Source of the DNA: Stentor roeselii
Taxonomy: Eukaryota > Ciliophora > Heterotrichea > Heterotrichida > Stentoridae
Direction of reading: 5' to 3'
DNA length: 64,000 nt
Assembly: GCA_006503475.1 (NCBI GenBank)
Contig: RSEH01000066.1
Location: 1-64,000, forward strand
The translations under genes were made by a program, and so were the position numbers. The notes beneath the pieces are model-generated. The model made no database searches. It was given only the letters and a program-made list of their open reading frames with translations, and was not told where the DNA came from. Positions 21,701 through 30,028 of the stretch are shown here, piece by piece. Each line of letters starts with the position of its first letter. The stretch's first letter is position 1.

Positions 21701-21796
21701 ATGAAGTTGGCCTTCAGAGAACTTCTGGCTTGGCGGGAGGATCCGCAGATTGCATGTGGCTTGAGTCTGAATGCTGAGGCCTTGATTGTGAGGATC
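18749..21796 (-). CDS. SWI/SNF (BRM/STH1-type) chromatin-remodelling ATPase, 5' end unresolved
   Basis: At least 1010 aa from exons 21796-21086 and 21070-18749. In order: a QLQ motif (FSEGQLHQLHSQIQ), an HSA helix (the FHRKKHATIKRN region, spanning the intron), a post-HSA region, then the Snf2 ATPase with GLGKTIQ, DEGH and LTGTPLQNN, and the helicase C lobe with STRAGGLGLNL and QAQDRAHRIGQ. This order is that of the catalytic subunit of SWI/SNF or RSC. The acidic C terminus has no bromodomain, which most BRM/STH1 proteins carry. The N terminus is incomplete: the exon with QLQ lacks an in-frame ATG, and the upstream exon could not be joined cleanly. Confidence 0.93.
21071..21085 (-). other. 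15-nt intron in SWI/SNF ATPase gene
   Basis: Sense sequence GTGAGTTTCATTTAG, A at position 10, phase 0, between His and Ala codons inside the HSA helix. Retention gives an immediate stop. Confidence 0.92.
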
Positions 21797-21812
21797 CTAA
21801 AATAGTTAGAAC
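21797..21812 (-). other. probable 16-nt intron in SWI/SNF ATPase gene
   Basis: Sense sequence GTTCTAACTATTTTAG, 16 nt, A at position 10. The acceptor is needed because the QLQ frame meets a stop (TAG) exactly at the intron end. The exon on the donor side is only open for about 14 codons in the required frame and has no ATG, so the donor is less sure than the acceptor. Confidence 0.6.
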
Positions 21813-21821
21813 TGTTTTAAT

Positions 21822-21845
21822 GTTAGAGTATTTAAGTACTCTAAC
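21822..21845. repeat. perfect 9-bp inverted repeat
   Basis: Arms GTTAGAGTA and TACTCTAAC with a 6-nt spacer TTTAAG. It sits just upstream of the QLQ exon of the SWI/SNF gene, where the first exon or promoter should be. It could be a dimer-binding site or an RNA hairpin; the sequence does not decide. Confidence 0.7.
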
Positions 21846-22901
21846 TATGGTGTTTTACATTTCTAATTTTAACTTGATTTTCTGCCGGAATGGACGCTGA
21901 CATGGCTTGACTTGTTTTATGTAATATTAGCCAATAAATATGGAAGACTGATACAGCTTTACTAGGGTTTTTCTTCAGCACTATCGACGTCTTTTAAAGA
22001 CTCTTTAGGATTTAGTCTAGCTCAGCCTTTATCAAGGAATTTGAACGAGTTGAAGAATGCTTTTATATTGGGAAGGAGGGTAGGGCTTTAAATATAAAGG
22101 AATGGATTTTTGATTGGATTTTAGAGTGGAAAAGTTGGGGTTGTTGGGAGTTTGAAGGATTAGACGTCAAGAGGTTGGTTTCGCATGGATTGACTGAGAA
22201 GTTTGAGGAAAAGTGAGATTCTCAGGGGTGGGTGAGATTTGATTGTAAGACACTTGGATTAGGCTTTTTGAAAGGGAAGCTGAAAGATATTCGAATAAAT
22301 TTGAAAGGATTCAAAAAATATTATAAGATAATCATTAGATGATTTTTTACTTGAGGAATATTTGAAAAGTTTTTCATGTTAAAACTTCTGAGAATCATAG
22401 AAAAGTCAGTATATGGATGAGTAATAGAGCAAGGGTCTTGATTATAGTGATTCGGTTCCAAGATTGACGTTGCTTCAAAATTCCAGATTCACTGTCTTTT
22501 CCTCATCTTGACAGGTAAAATTATTAAACTAAGCTAATCTCAATAATTACAATTCCATCACATAAGCCATATTCCTTCAATCCAAAAGCAGTAATCATTG
22601 AAGAATCTCATTCAGACAAGAAAAAAAAATTCTTTAAACAATCCAAAAAAACCTTAAACAATATATTCAGCCAACCCTTCTTAGCAGCTTAAAAATCCCT
22701 GCAACACATTATTTCGATTGTCTTGCTCTCCAGTCCAATTCCCTAAAACTTCCCATCTTCCATGTTTTCCTACAAGGAAAAGGTAGGATTAAAGTGTCCA
22801 TAATCCCCAGATGTCTCCCTCTCGGCCATATTTAATTCCCGAAAAAAATCAAGGGGATAAAACCCTCAATATAAAAGCCCAATAACATAAAAGTCTTAAA
22901 A
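21846..22901. other. long divergent intergenic region
   Basis: About 1.05 kb between the SWI/SNF 5' region and ARF1. An ATG on the minus strand at 21903 opens a 20-codon frame (MSASIPAENQ...) that may be the missing SWI/SNF first exon, but its frame does not match the next exon. From about 22060 to 22300 the plus strand is G/T-rich, from about 22530 to 22890 A/C-rich, so composition switches midway. No RNA gene recognised. Confidence 0.5.
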
Positions 22902-23450
22902 ATGGGATTAGCTTTTTCAAAGATCTGGCAAAGACTTTTCGGTCACAAAGAGATGAGAATCCTGATGGTCGGACTCGACGCAGCAGGAAAAACAACGATT
23001 TTATACAAGCTCAAGCTAGGAGAGGTCGTCACAACAATTCCAACAATCGGATTCAACGTTGAGCGGGTTGAATACAGAAACATTTCATTCACTGTCTGGG
23101 ACGTCGGCGGGCAGGACAAGATTCGCCCTCTCTGGAGATACTACTACGAAAACATCCAGGGACTCATCTTTGTCGTTGACTCAAATGACAGGGACAGAGT
23201 CGACGACGCAAGAGAAGAACTTCAAAGAATGCTCAATGAAGACCAACTCAGAGAAGTTGTTGTTCTTGTCTTCGCTAATAAGCAAGACCTGCCTAATGCG
23301 ATGACTGCTGCTGAAGTCACTGATAAACTTGGACTTCATGCTATTAGAGGAAGAAATTGGTTTATTCAAAGCACTTGCGCTACAAGTGGAGATGGACTTT
23401 ATGAAGGACTTGACTGGCTTTCGAGAACACTTTCAGGGAAGAAGAATTAA
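22902..23450 (+). CDS. ARF1: ARF1-class small GTPase
   Basis: 182 aa, full-length and highly conserved. MGLAFSKIW supplies the myristoylated Gly2 and amphipathic helix. P-loop GLDAAGKTT, switch I PTIGFNVE, switch [18 protein letters not shown]-like, guanine specificity NKQD and the SA-type CATSGDG loop are all present. It recruits COPI, clathrin adaptors and lipid enzymes at the Golgi. It is the first of three ARF-family genes in tandem on this strand; the next ATG comes 46 nt after its stop. No intron. Confidence 0.97.
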   Translation: MGLAFSKIWQRLFGHKEMRILMVGLDAAGKTTILYKLKLGEVVTTIPTIGFNVERVEYRNISFTVWDVGGQDKIRPLWRYYYENIQGLIFVVDSNDRDRVDDAREELQRMLNEDQLREVVVLVFANKQDLPNAMTAAEVTDKLGLHAIRGRNWFIQSTCATSGDGLYEGLDWLSRTLSGKKN

Positions 23451-23496
23451 TTATATAACTACAAATTATAGTCAGTTTTTTGATTGGGTTTTTATA

Positions 23497-24045
23497 ATGG
23501 AAAGAGGAAGGTTTTTAATGATTGGGATTGACCAGGCTGGAAAAACTTCTGTTCTTTATTGGATGAAATTTAGAAAAAGAATTAAGACTGTTCCTACTTT
23601 TGGGTTTAATGTGGAAACTATTTGTGGAACTGATTTCAGCTTTGGTGATGAGGAGATTTCTTCTTTTGATATTTGGGATGTGGGGGGGGCAAATCGTACT
23701 AGGGCTTTTTGGACGTATTACTATCGAGGAATGTGTGGGATTATTTTTGTTGTTGATGCAAGTCAGAAGGAAAGGATTCTTGAATCTGCTGAAGCTTTGA
23801 AAAGTGTCATTTCTGATGAAAAGACAAAAAATGTTAGTCTCTTAGTACTTGTGAATAAAATTGATCTGCATGGATGTATGAGTAAACAAGAAATAGCTGG
23901 AAAACTTAAGATAAAAGATATTCAAAATAGAAAAGTCAAGGTTCTAGAAATCAGCACTGTGAATGGTAAGGGAATGGATGAAGTTGTAAAGTGGCTTTCA
24001 TCCACTTTTTCTGAATCAGATTATGTGAAAGGAAATATTCAGTGA
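23497..24045 (+). CDS. divergent ARF-like GTPase (second of three)
   Basis: 182 aa. The GTPase core is intact: GIDQAGKTS P-loop, TFGFNVE switch I with its Thr, WDVGGANRTRAFW switch II (Gln of GGQ replaced by Ala) and NKID. The protein begins MERGRFLMIG, directly at the first beta strand, so the ARF N-terminal helix and myristoylated Gly2 are absent. The frame is open further upstream into ARF1, but the ATG at 23497, after TTTATA, is the only sensible start. The Gln-to-Ala change usually slows GTP hydrolysis, and loss of the helix changes membrane binding. Clearly a local duplicate of an ARF gene. Confidence 0.85.
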   Translation: MERGRFLMIGIDQAGKTSVLYWMKFRKRIKTVPTFGFNVETICGTDFSFGDEEISSFDIWDVGGANRTRAFWTYYYRGMCGIIFVVDASQKERILESAEALKSVISDEKTKNVSLLVLVNKIDLHGCMSKQEIAGKLKIKDIQNRKVKVLEISTVNGKGMDEVVKWLSSTFSESDYVKGNIQ

Positions 24046-24181
24046 AATATACTAAAGTAAATAATTTTACTACTTTGGTTACTCTTTATAGTCTATAATT
24101 ACCTGATCTCCAAAAATAATTTATAATTGTTTTAATAATATCTGTTTCAATCTGACTAGACTTTATTGAAAATAATCTATA

Positions 24182-24727
24182 ATGGGCCAAATCTTTTCCA
24201 ATTTCTGGAGAAATCGAATCTCAGGAAGAAAAAAGACGATCTTACTACTCGGAATTGATTGCGCTGGCAAGACAACTATTCTCTTTGCATTAAACTCTGG
24301 AAAACCAACATCTCTCTATGCTGTAAACTTTTCATATGAAACTTTATCATATAAAAATTTTGATATTATTTCTTGGGATACTATTAAAAAAAATTTTTGG
24401 CCTTTCAATGATGACCTTTTTTGGAATGGAGACTATTTTTTTATACCAGGTATCATTTTTGTCATTGATTCTAATGACAGAGAGAGGTTTGATGAAGCGA
24501 AATGTAGATTGCATGAAGTCTTGAGGCAAAAAAAGGTAAAAGGTTCTGCATTACTTGTAATGGCTAATAAAAGTGACTTTCAGGGATCTTCAAGTAATCA
24601 AGAAATAGCTGAGGCTTTAGAACTTCATTCGATTAGTGATCGAAAATGGACAATTAAGAAAATGTGTGTTCATGAGATTAAGGGATTTTCTGAAGGGATT
24701 GAGTGGTTGGAAAGAAATATGATTTAA
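24182..24727 (+). CDS. degenerate ARF paralogue lacking switch motifs (third of three)
   Basis: 181 aa. The N terminus MGQIFSNFWRN keeps Gly2 and the amphipathic helix, and the P-loop GIDCAGKTT and NKSD base-recognition motif remain. But switch I has no conserved Thr (YAVNFSYE instead of PTIGFN), and the WDVGGQ of switch II is replaced by WDTIKK. It therefore cannot sense the gamma phosphate in the usual way. The open frame and ARF-like length show it is not simply a pseudogene. It may bind nucleotide constitutively or act as a membrane-bound decoy; that is inference. TATAA overlaps the start ATG. Confidence 0.8.
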   Translation: MGQIFSNFWRNRISGRKKTILLLGIDCAGKTTILFALNSGKPTSLYAVNFSYETLSYKNFDIISWDTIKKNFWPFNDDLFWNGDYFFIPGIIFVIDSNDRERFDEAKCRLHEVLRQKKVKGSALLVMANKSDFQGSSSNQEIAEALELHSISDRKWTIKKMCVHEIKGFSEGIEWLERNMI

Positions 24728-24972
24728 ATTATTAGGAAAATTGATTTTTTATAATCTTTAATTTTATCATTTTTCATGTTTTGAATGTTTCTATACTTGA
24801 ATATCCACTCCATCCTTATTTATCCATATTAATGATAATCATAAAATCGATAAAAAAGTCTATAATAAAAACTTCTCTCTAAAATCCTCCTTCATCATCT
24901 ACCCTAATCCCTCAAATAATACCCATAAACTCAAATCCCAAAAAAAAATCTTAAAATCCAACATCCTAGCTA

Positions 24973-27825
24973 TTAATTAACTGAAATTCCATATAAACCT
25001 GCAAGTTTCTGTAAAACAATAAAAGTATTCTGATCACCCTTATCTGCAAAGTAGTTAGTAAATCCATGTTGATACTGTTTTCCCGTAGCTTCAGCGACAA
25101 AGACCTTCTTCTCATCAGGATATGCCGCATATTTGTCAACAGGCAAGAACTCCGCACTATAAATCTTCTGAAAAGAATCCCTGGTGACCTGAATAGTATT
25201 TTCTTCAGGAAGATCAACAAGTCCATTACTATAAAGAGTGCCACTAAAGATATTTGTAGTGATATCAATAATCCTACAAACCGCCTGCATAATCAAATAA
25301 CAAACCTCATCACTCGAGGCAACATTTCTCAAAATAGCAGTCAAAGCAAGGACAGCAGCTCTTCTCTCAAAGACAGTCTCTAAAGCTCTAAGATTTTGCA
25401 GAACTTCTCCTTTAAGCAACATGAAAAAGATTCCATTTTGCACGACATTCATGGATTGAGCAAGACTTTCCCATCCAAACTTGAGTATCCAGGTTGAAAC
25501 ATAAGAAATAATTCCTCGATGGAACCTTGGACTGAGTTTTATATTTTGAGACTTGGAATTATGAAGTTTTGTGAAGATGATCAAGTAATTCGAATGCAGA
25601 ATATTTGCAAAATCTTGAACTTCAAAAGTCTCAACTAAAGTCCCCAGTAAAGAAAAGGCTTGGCCGTCAAGTCCCAATGTGAAAAGTCGATGAGTTATTG
25701 TTCCTAGAGCCTCAATGTGGCCTTTTAGCATCTGAGAGTTTGTGATAAGAACATTTTCCAGAAAAATGACAAGGGTTGGAAGGTAGTACCTGCTTCCTGC
25801 TTCCCAGTTCTGAACGGGAAGGACTGAAAGGATCAGACTTTGGTTTGTTTGAGATAGTTGTGAAGTCAATTTTATGAAAAAAGACTGGATTTGGAATGCG
25901 TAAGGAAGCAGGTCTGGATGAGACTTTTGAATTATCAATGCCATGTAAGGCTCTAGCTTTTCTTGCATTTGTATCACTGAAGGCCCTGCCCATTTCATTG
26001 ATAGAGCGATACATTCAAATAACAGCCAGTTGAAATGAGGCTCTGAATCCTGAGGGTCGGTTATTACTTGCTTTATGTAGTTTATGAATATATCGCAGGC
26101 TGGAATCGCGAATGAGGCAAAAAGATCTTGTGAGATCCACATTACTCTGAAAAAGACATTCATTATATATGTGTTTCTTCCGTGCTTTTGAAGAGCTTCA
26201 GCGATGTTTTGAAGGAGTTGTTTTAATACGCCGGCGATGAAGTCTTTTGTGAAAAGGAGCTCTCGGTCGTTTTTTATCATCAACATGCGTTCTAAAGTCG
26301 CAGCAGCATAACTCGCTAGCAATAAACTATCACTTCCAAGAAAAACAATAACCTTCCCCATAATTTCCAATAGCATCTCCTTAGGAAACTGATTCCTATA
26401 AACATAAATGAATTTCAAACAACTAGACTTAAGTACCGGGAATCTCTGATCAGCAAGTTGAGGAGAGATCAAATTATGATAAAGTTCGACAATATGTTCC
26501 TGGGTGGTCGCCACTGACGTGGCTCCATTTCTCGAAGTATAAAGAGTAGGAAATACTCCAGAGAGTAACAAAACAAGAGCGTCCATTTGTTTCCAGTTCG
26601 TCTTCGGACTCGAGTTGAAGTTGCTCAGGACAGTCCTCTGCTGTTCAAGCACCAGTCGATTGACATCAGCAGGGAATTGTTTAATTAAAACTTTCATCAA
26701 CTGCCCACAGGCGCATCTTCGAGTGTCTTCATTAGCGTCTTCTAAAAACATCTTCACGAACTCCATCGGCGAAGCCTCAGCAGTCTCTTCTTCAGCCTCA
26801 CTGATTATCATGTTTGGTAAAATAAGACTTGAAAACATAACACCTAGATTCGCATGAATCAATTCTGCAATCTGAGGCTTGAATGTTACTACCCTGAAAA
26901 ACTCTAGACATGCACTCACGAATCGGTCGTACTGGGAAAAGCCAGATGCTCTTGAAAGAAGCTCCCAGACTGAGGTGCAGAAGTTTTTGACGTATGGTTC
27001 GAAGTCTTCGTCGTATTTTTGAGCGAAAAGTGTCAAACATTTCAGGACTTTACTCTTAAGTATAAACAAAGATGTGTCATCTGTCAGGTTGCTTGGCAAG
27101 AAGTTCAATAAAAAGTTAAGAAGTGTCATCCATTCTTTCAATGAATCATCAAAACACTGCGGAATATCCTGAGAATTCAAAGAATATAAAACTTTCAAAA
27201 GTGGTATAAAACTTTGAATATGTGCTCGAATTTCAACATCCGATGTCGACGACTGCAAAGCACTAAAGAGCTGAGTGGCTATCGTAAAATAAGGCTGAAA
27301 CAAAGCTTCTACCACCTGATTGATTTCTCTCCACAGGTTATCAGATCTAAATGAAAACCTGTACTTTTTAAAGAGCTTATGGCAAGTCATCAAAGTGCAT
27401 ACCACCGAATGGGGATTAGAAGTGTATCCAACAATCAACCCATCATACAAATTCTTCAACAAACCTCCCCAGTCCTGTGGAAAGTCGGTCAAAGCTATGA
27501 TTTCAATGCACTCTCGAAGCTGTGAAGCCACTTGTTCTATTGAGTTCATCATTGCTCCAAAGACTATTTCTTTTATTCGGTTCTTATCTTCCTGGCTTAT
27601 TGTTGGACCTTCTTCTGGATTCCATCTTCTTTTGATGAAGTTTTTTAATGTCACTGCTGCGAATTGCGCGTAGCCTTTTTCTAGAGATGGGTTCGAGAAA
27701 TAAGAGAAAAGAGATGAGGTGAACCCCGGATGGTCTTCCAGGTTTCTTAGATCTGCTTCGCCGGAACTTCGCAGGTTCTTGTCTGGTGAGGAACACTTGC
27801 TGAATATGCTTGTGAAGTCAGCCAT
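24973..27825 (-). CDS. CSE1L: exportin-2 (CAS/CSE1), importin-alpha re-export receptor
   Basis: 950 aa, the usual length. The N-terminal importin-beta domain is recognisable (LEKGYAQFAAVTLKNFIKRRW), followed by the CSE1-specific HEAT repeats, with the segment CHKLFKKYRFSFRSDNLW matching exportin-2. It carries importin-alpha back to the cytoplasm with RanGTP. Ends ...KLAGLYGISVN. Start MADFTSIF; the ATG is only 31 nt from the ATG of the divergent SPB1 gene, so the two share a minimal promoter. No intron detected. Convergent with the third ARF gene. Confidence 0.92.
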   Translation of the reverse strand: MADFTSIFSKCSSPDKNLRSSGEADLRNLEDHPGFTSSLFSYFSNPSLEKGYAQFAAVTLKNFIKRRWNPEEGPTISQEDKNRIKEIVFGAMMNSIEQVASQLRECIEIIALTDFPQDWGGLLKNLYDGLIVGYTSNPHSVVCTLMTCHKLFKKYRFSFRSDNLWREINQVVEALFQPYFTIATQLFSALQSSTSDVEIRAHIQSFIPLLKVLYSLNSQDIPQCFDDSLKEWMTLLNFLLNFLPSNLTDDTSLFILKSKVLKCLTLFAQKYDEDFEPYVKNFCTSVWELLSRASGFSQYDRFVSACLEFFRVVTFKPQIAELIHANLGVMFSSLILPNMIISEAEEETAEASPMEFVKMFLEDANEDTRRCACGQLMKVLIKQFPADVNRLVLEQQRTVLSNFNSSPKTNWKQMDALVLLLSGVFPTLYTSRNGATSVATTQEHIVELYHNLISPQLADQRFPVLKSSCLKFIYVYRNQFPKEMLLEIMGKVIVFLGSDSLLLASYAAATLERMLMIKNDRELLFTKDFIAGVLKQLLQNIAEALQKHGRNTYIMNVFFRVMWISQDLFASFAIPACDIFINYIKQVITDPQDSEPHFNWLLFECIALSMKWAGPSVIQMQEKLEPYMALIIQKSHPDLLPYAFQIQSFFIKLTSQLSQTNQSLILSVLPVQNWEAGSRYYLPTLVIFLENVLITNSQMLKGHIEALGTITHRLFTLGLDGQAFSLLGTLVETFEVQDFANILHSNYLIIFTKLHNSKSQNIKLSPRFHRGIISYVSTWILKFGWESLAQSMNVVQNGIFFMLLKGEVLQNLRALETVFERRAAVLALTAILRNVASSDEVCYLIMQAVCRIIDITTNIFSGTLYSNGLVDLPEENTIQVTRDSFQKIYSAEFLPVDKYAAYPDEKKVFVAEATGKQYQHGFTNYFADKGDQNTFIVLQKLAGLYGISVN

Positions 27826-27856
27826 TACCGCCTAATTATAAGTATCTTAGCCATAA
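27826..27856. promoter_or_regulatory. 31-nt bidirectional promoter, CSE1 / SPB1
   Basis: The whole space between two opposed ATGs is 31 nt. It contains a palindromic TTATAA at 27836-27841, 10 nt from one ATG and 15 nt from the other, which could serve both directions. Both 5' leaders must be very short, or transcripts start inside the neighbouring gene. Confidence 0.65.
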
Positions 27857-30004
27857 ATGGTAAAAAAGACCAAAGCCAAAAATCGCCTTGACAAGTTTTA
27901 CCATATGGCTAAGGATCAGGGCTACCGATCCCGAGCAGCATTCAAGTTGATCCAGCTGAACAAAAAGTTCGACTTTTTATCAACAGCTCAAGTTCTGATC
28001 GACCTATGCGCTGCTCCAGGTGGTTGGCTTCAAGTAGCAGCAGGGAACATGCCAGTAGGAGGGATAATCCTCGGTGTAGACCTTGCTCCAATAAAGCCGA
28101 TCCAAGGAGTGACGACCTTTGTCTCAGACATAACAAGCAAGCAATGCGTATCGCGAATAAAAAGCGAGTTAAAGCACTTGAAAGCCGATGTAGTCCTCCA
28201 CGACGGAGCTCCAAACGTGGGAGTGAGTTGGGAGCAAGACGCTTACACCCAGAACGAGCTGGTCCTCAGCGCACTGAAGATGGCGACCACCTTTCTAAGA
28301 AAAGACGGCGTCTTCGTCACAAAGGTCTTCAGAAGTGTTGACTACAACTCACTCCTCTGGGTCTTCAACAAGCTCTTCGACTCAGTGACTGCCACGAAAC
28401 CTGTCGCAAGTCGAACTGCTTCTGCTGAGATTTTCGTTGTTTGCTCCAAGTTCACTGCTCCGAAAAGTATTGACCCGAAACTGCTGGACCCTAGATTTGT
28501 TTTCATGGAAAGCGAAGATGTACTCGCACGGCATAATGTCAACTCGATTAAACAGATCATTGAGGGAAAAAGAGTGAAAATTGACTATAGTAAAGGACTT
28601 GCACAGTTCAGGAAAGCGAGTTTGAATGACTTTTTGAATTGTTCTAATCCTTTTCAGTTCTTAGCTGATACGAACTTTATTGATGTGAATGATGAGGAAA
28701 GTCAAAAGATTGTTGAAATTATTGACCCTGGTGATAATATTCGGGATTATTTCAAAGATATCAAACTTTTAGGACTACCGGAACTTAAAGCTTTGGTTAA
28801 ATATCGCAATCGTGCCTTAGCGCGAATTGAGAAAAAGGATAAAAAAGAACAGGTTGCTGTTGAGGAAAACTCTGATGAAGAACTTCAGGATATGATTGAC
28901 CAGGCACAACGGAAGGAAAAAAGAAAAACAAAAAAACAAGCAAAACTTGAAAAAAAACTAGAAAAAGGCAACACGAAGCTTAATGATGTATATGAAGGCC
29001 AACAACTGTTCACCTTGCAAGACCCTGAAATCGGCAAGGCTGACTTAGAAGAACTCGAATATACTGACCCTGAAGACCAGGAAGACGAAATTTTTTACTC
29101 TGATGAAGGCTCTGAACTAGAAATGGACGAAGAGGGTCGCATTCAAAACATGGAAGCTTCTCTTCAGGTCTTCGAAGATGAAAAAATCAAGAAAAGACGA
29201 AAAATTTCAGATGACGACGAAGTCGTCGTGGAACAAATGATTGAGGAAAGCATGAAAAAAGAAGCAGCAGCGAGATGGTACCAAAGAGATGAATTCGCAA
29301 ATATTGATAAGTTTCAAGAACGCATTCAAGAAGCGAGTCGTGAAGATCATCTTCCTGAAGAAGACTTCCCTGAAGAAAAGTCAAAAAAAGATAAAAAAAA
29401 GAAAAAAAGAAAAGAAAAAGCTGAAAAAAATGAAAAAGAAGATTTTATGATCGTTCCTCAAGAGTACCCAGAAGCGAATGACCCAGAAGCACTTGCAGAA
29501 ACAATCGCTCTAGGAACTGCTATGCTTAGGAAAAAGCGCCGTCGTGAAATCATTGATAAGAGCTATAATAAGTACAACTTTGACGACGAAAAACTACCGG
29601 ATTGGTTTGAAAAAGACCAGAAAAAGTTCTATACTCCGCCTCTGCCTGTTTCAAGGGCTGAACTCGCTGAAGCGAGAAAGCAAGTTCAACAGTTTACGAA
29701 AAGATCTACGAAAAAAGTGATGGAAGCCATTGCGAGGAAAAAGAGAAGACTTTCGAAAAAGCTGGATAGTCTCAAACCGAAAGCTGAGGCAATAGCGAAC
29801 CAGACGGACATCTCCGAGTCAATAAAAGTGAAACAGCTCCAAAAGTTATACAAAAAAGAGATAAACAACCACAAACCTCAGAAAAAATACATCGTAAGTC
29901 GAAACTTCCACAAAGACCGTAAATCCCTGCGAAAAGGTGGTAGAAACATCAGATTCGTCGACAAGCGTTTAAAAAAAGACAAGCGAGCACTGAAGAAAAG
30001 ATAA
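27857..30004 (+). CDS. SPB1: SPB1/FTSJ3 pre-rRNA 2'-O-methyltransferase
   Basis: 715 aa. The N-terminal FtsJ domain (about 1-215) has the SAM-binding DLCAAPGGWLQVA and the K-D-K-E catalytic tetrad: Lys near KLIQL, Asp in VVLHDGAP, Lys in FVTKVFRS and Glu in SAEIFVVC. A long acidic/basic middle region follows, then the SPB1 C-terminal domain (about 510-700), ending in the strongly basic RFVDKRLKKDKRALKKR, a probable nucleolar signal. It methylates 27S pre-rRNA and is needed for 60S assembly. Convergent with the MORN gene; stops 24 nt apart. No intron seen. Confidence 0.95.
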   Translation: MVKKTKAKNRLDKFYHMAKDQGYRSRAAFKLIQLNKKFDFLSTAQVLIDLCAAPGGWLQVAAGNMPVGGIILGVDLAPIKPIQGVTTFVSDITSKQCVSRIKSELKHLKADVVLHDGAPNVGVSWEQDAYTQNELVLSALKMATTFLRKDGVFVTKVFRSVDYNSLLWVFNKLFDSVTATKPVASRTASAEIFVVCSKFTAPKSIDPKLLDPRFVFMESEDVLARHNVNSIKQIIEGKRVKIDYSKGLAQFRKASLNDFLNCSNPFQFLADTNFIDVNDEESQKIVEIIDPGDNIRDYFKDIKLLGLPELKALVKYRNRALARIEKKDKKEQVAVEENSDEELQDMIDQAQRKEKRKTKKQAKLEKKLEKGNTKLNDVYEGQQLFTLQDPEIGKADLEELEYTDPEDQEDEIFYSDEGSELEMDEEGRIQNMEASLQVFEDEKIKKRRKISDDDEVVVEQMIEESMKKEAAARWYQRDEFANIDKFQERIQEASREDHLPEEDFPEEKSKKDKKKKKRKEKAEKNEKEDFMIVPQEYPEANDPEALAETIALGTAMLRKKRRREIIDKSYNKYNFDDEKLPDWFEKDQKKFYTPPLPVSRAELAEARKQVQQFTKRSTKKVMEAIARKKRRLSKKLDSLKPKAEAIANQTDISESIKVKQLQKLYKKEINNHKPQKKYIVSRNFHKDRKSLRKGGRNIRFVDKRLKKDKRALKKR

Positions 30005-30028
30005 ATAATAGTTTCTCTAATTCCAACA

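Noticed and set aside
22400-22560. Possible tRNA, from a GGTTCCAAG-like stretch
   Set aside because: No matching acceptor stem or anticodon arm could be folded around it.
27320-27673. 117-codon frame antisense to exportin-2
   Set aside because: Fully inside a conserved gene on the other strand, no recognisable domain.
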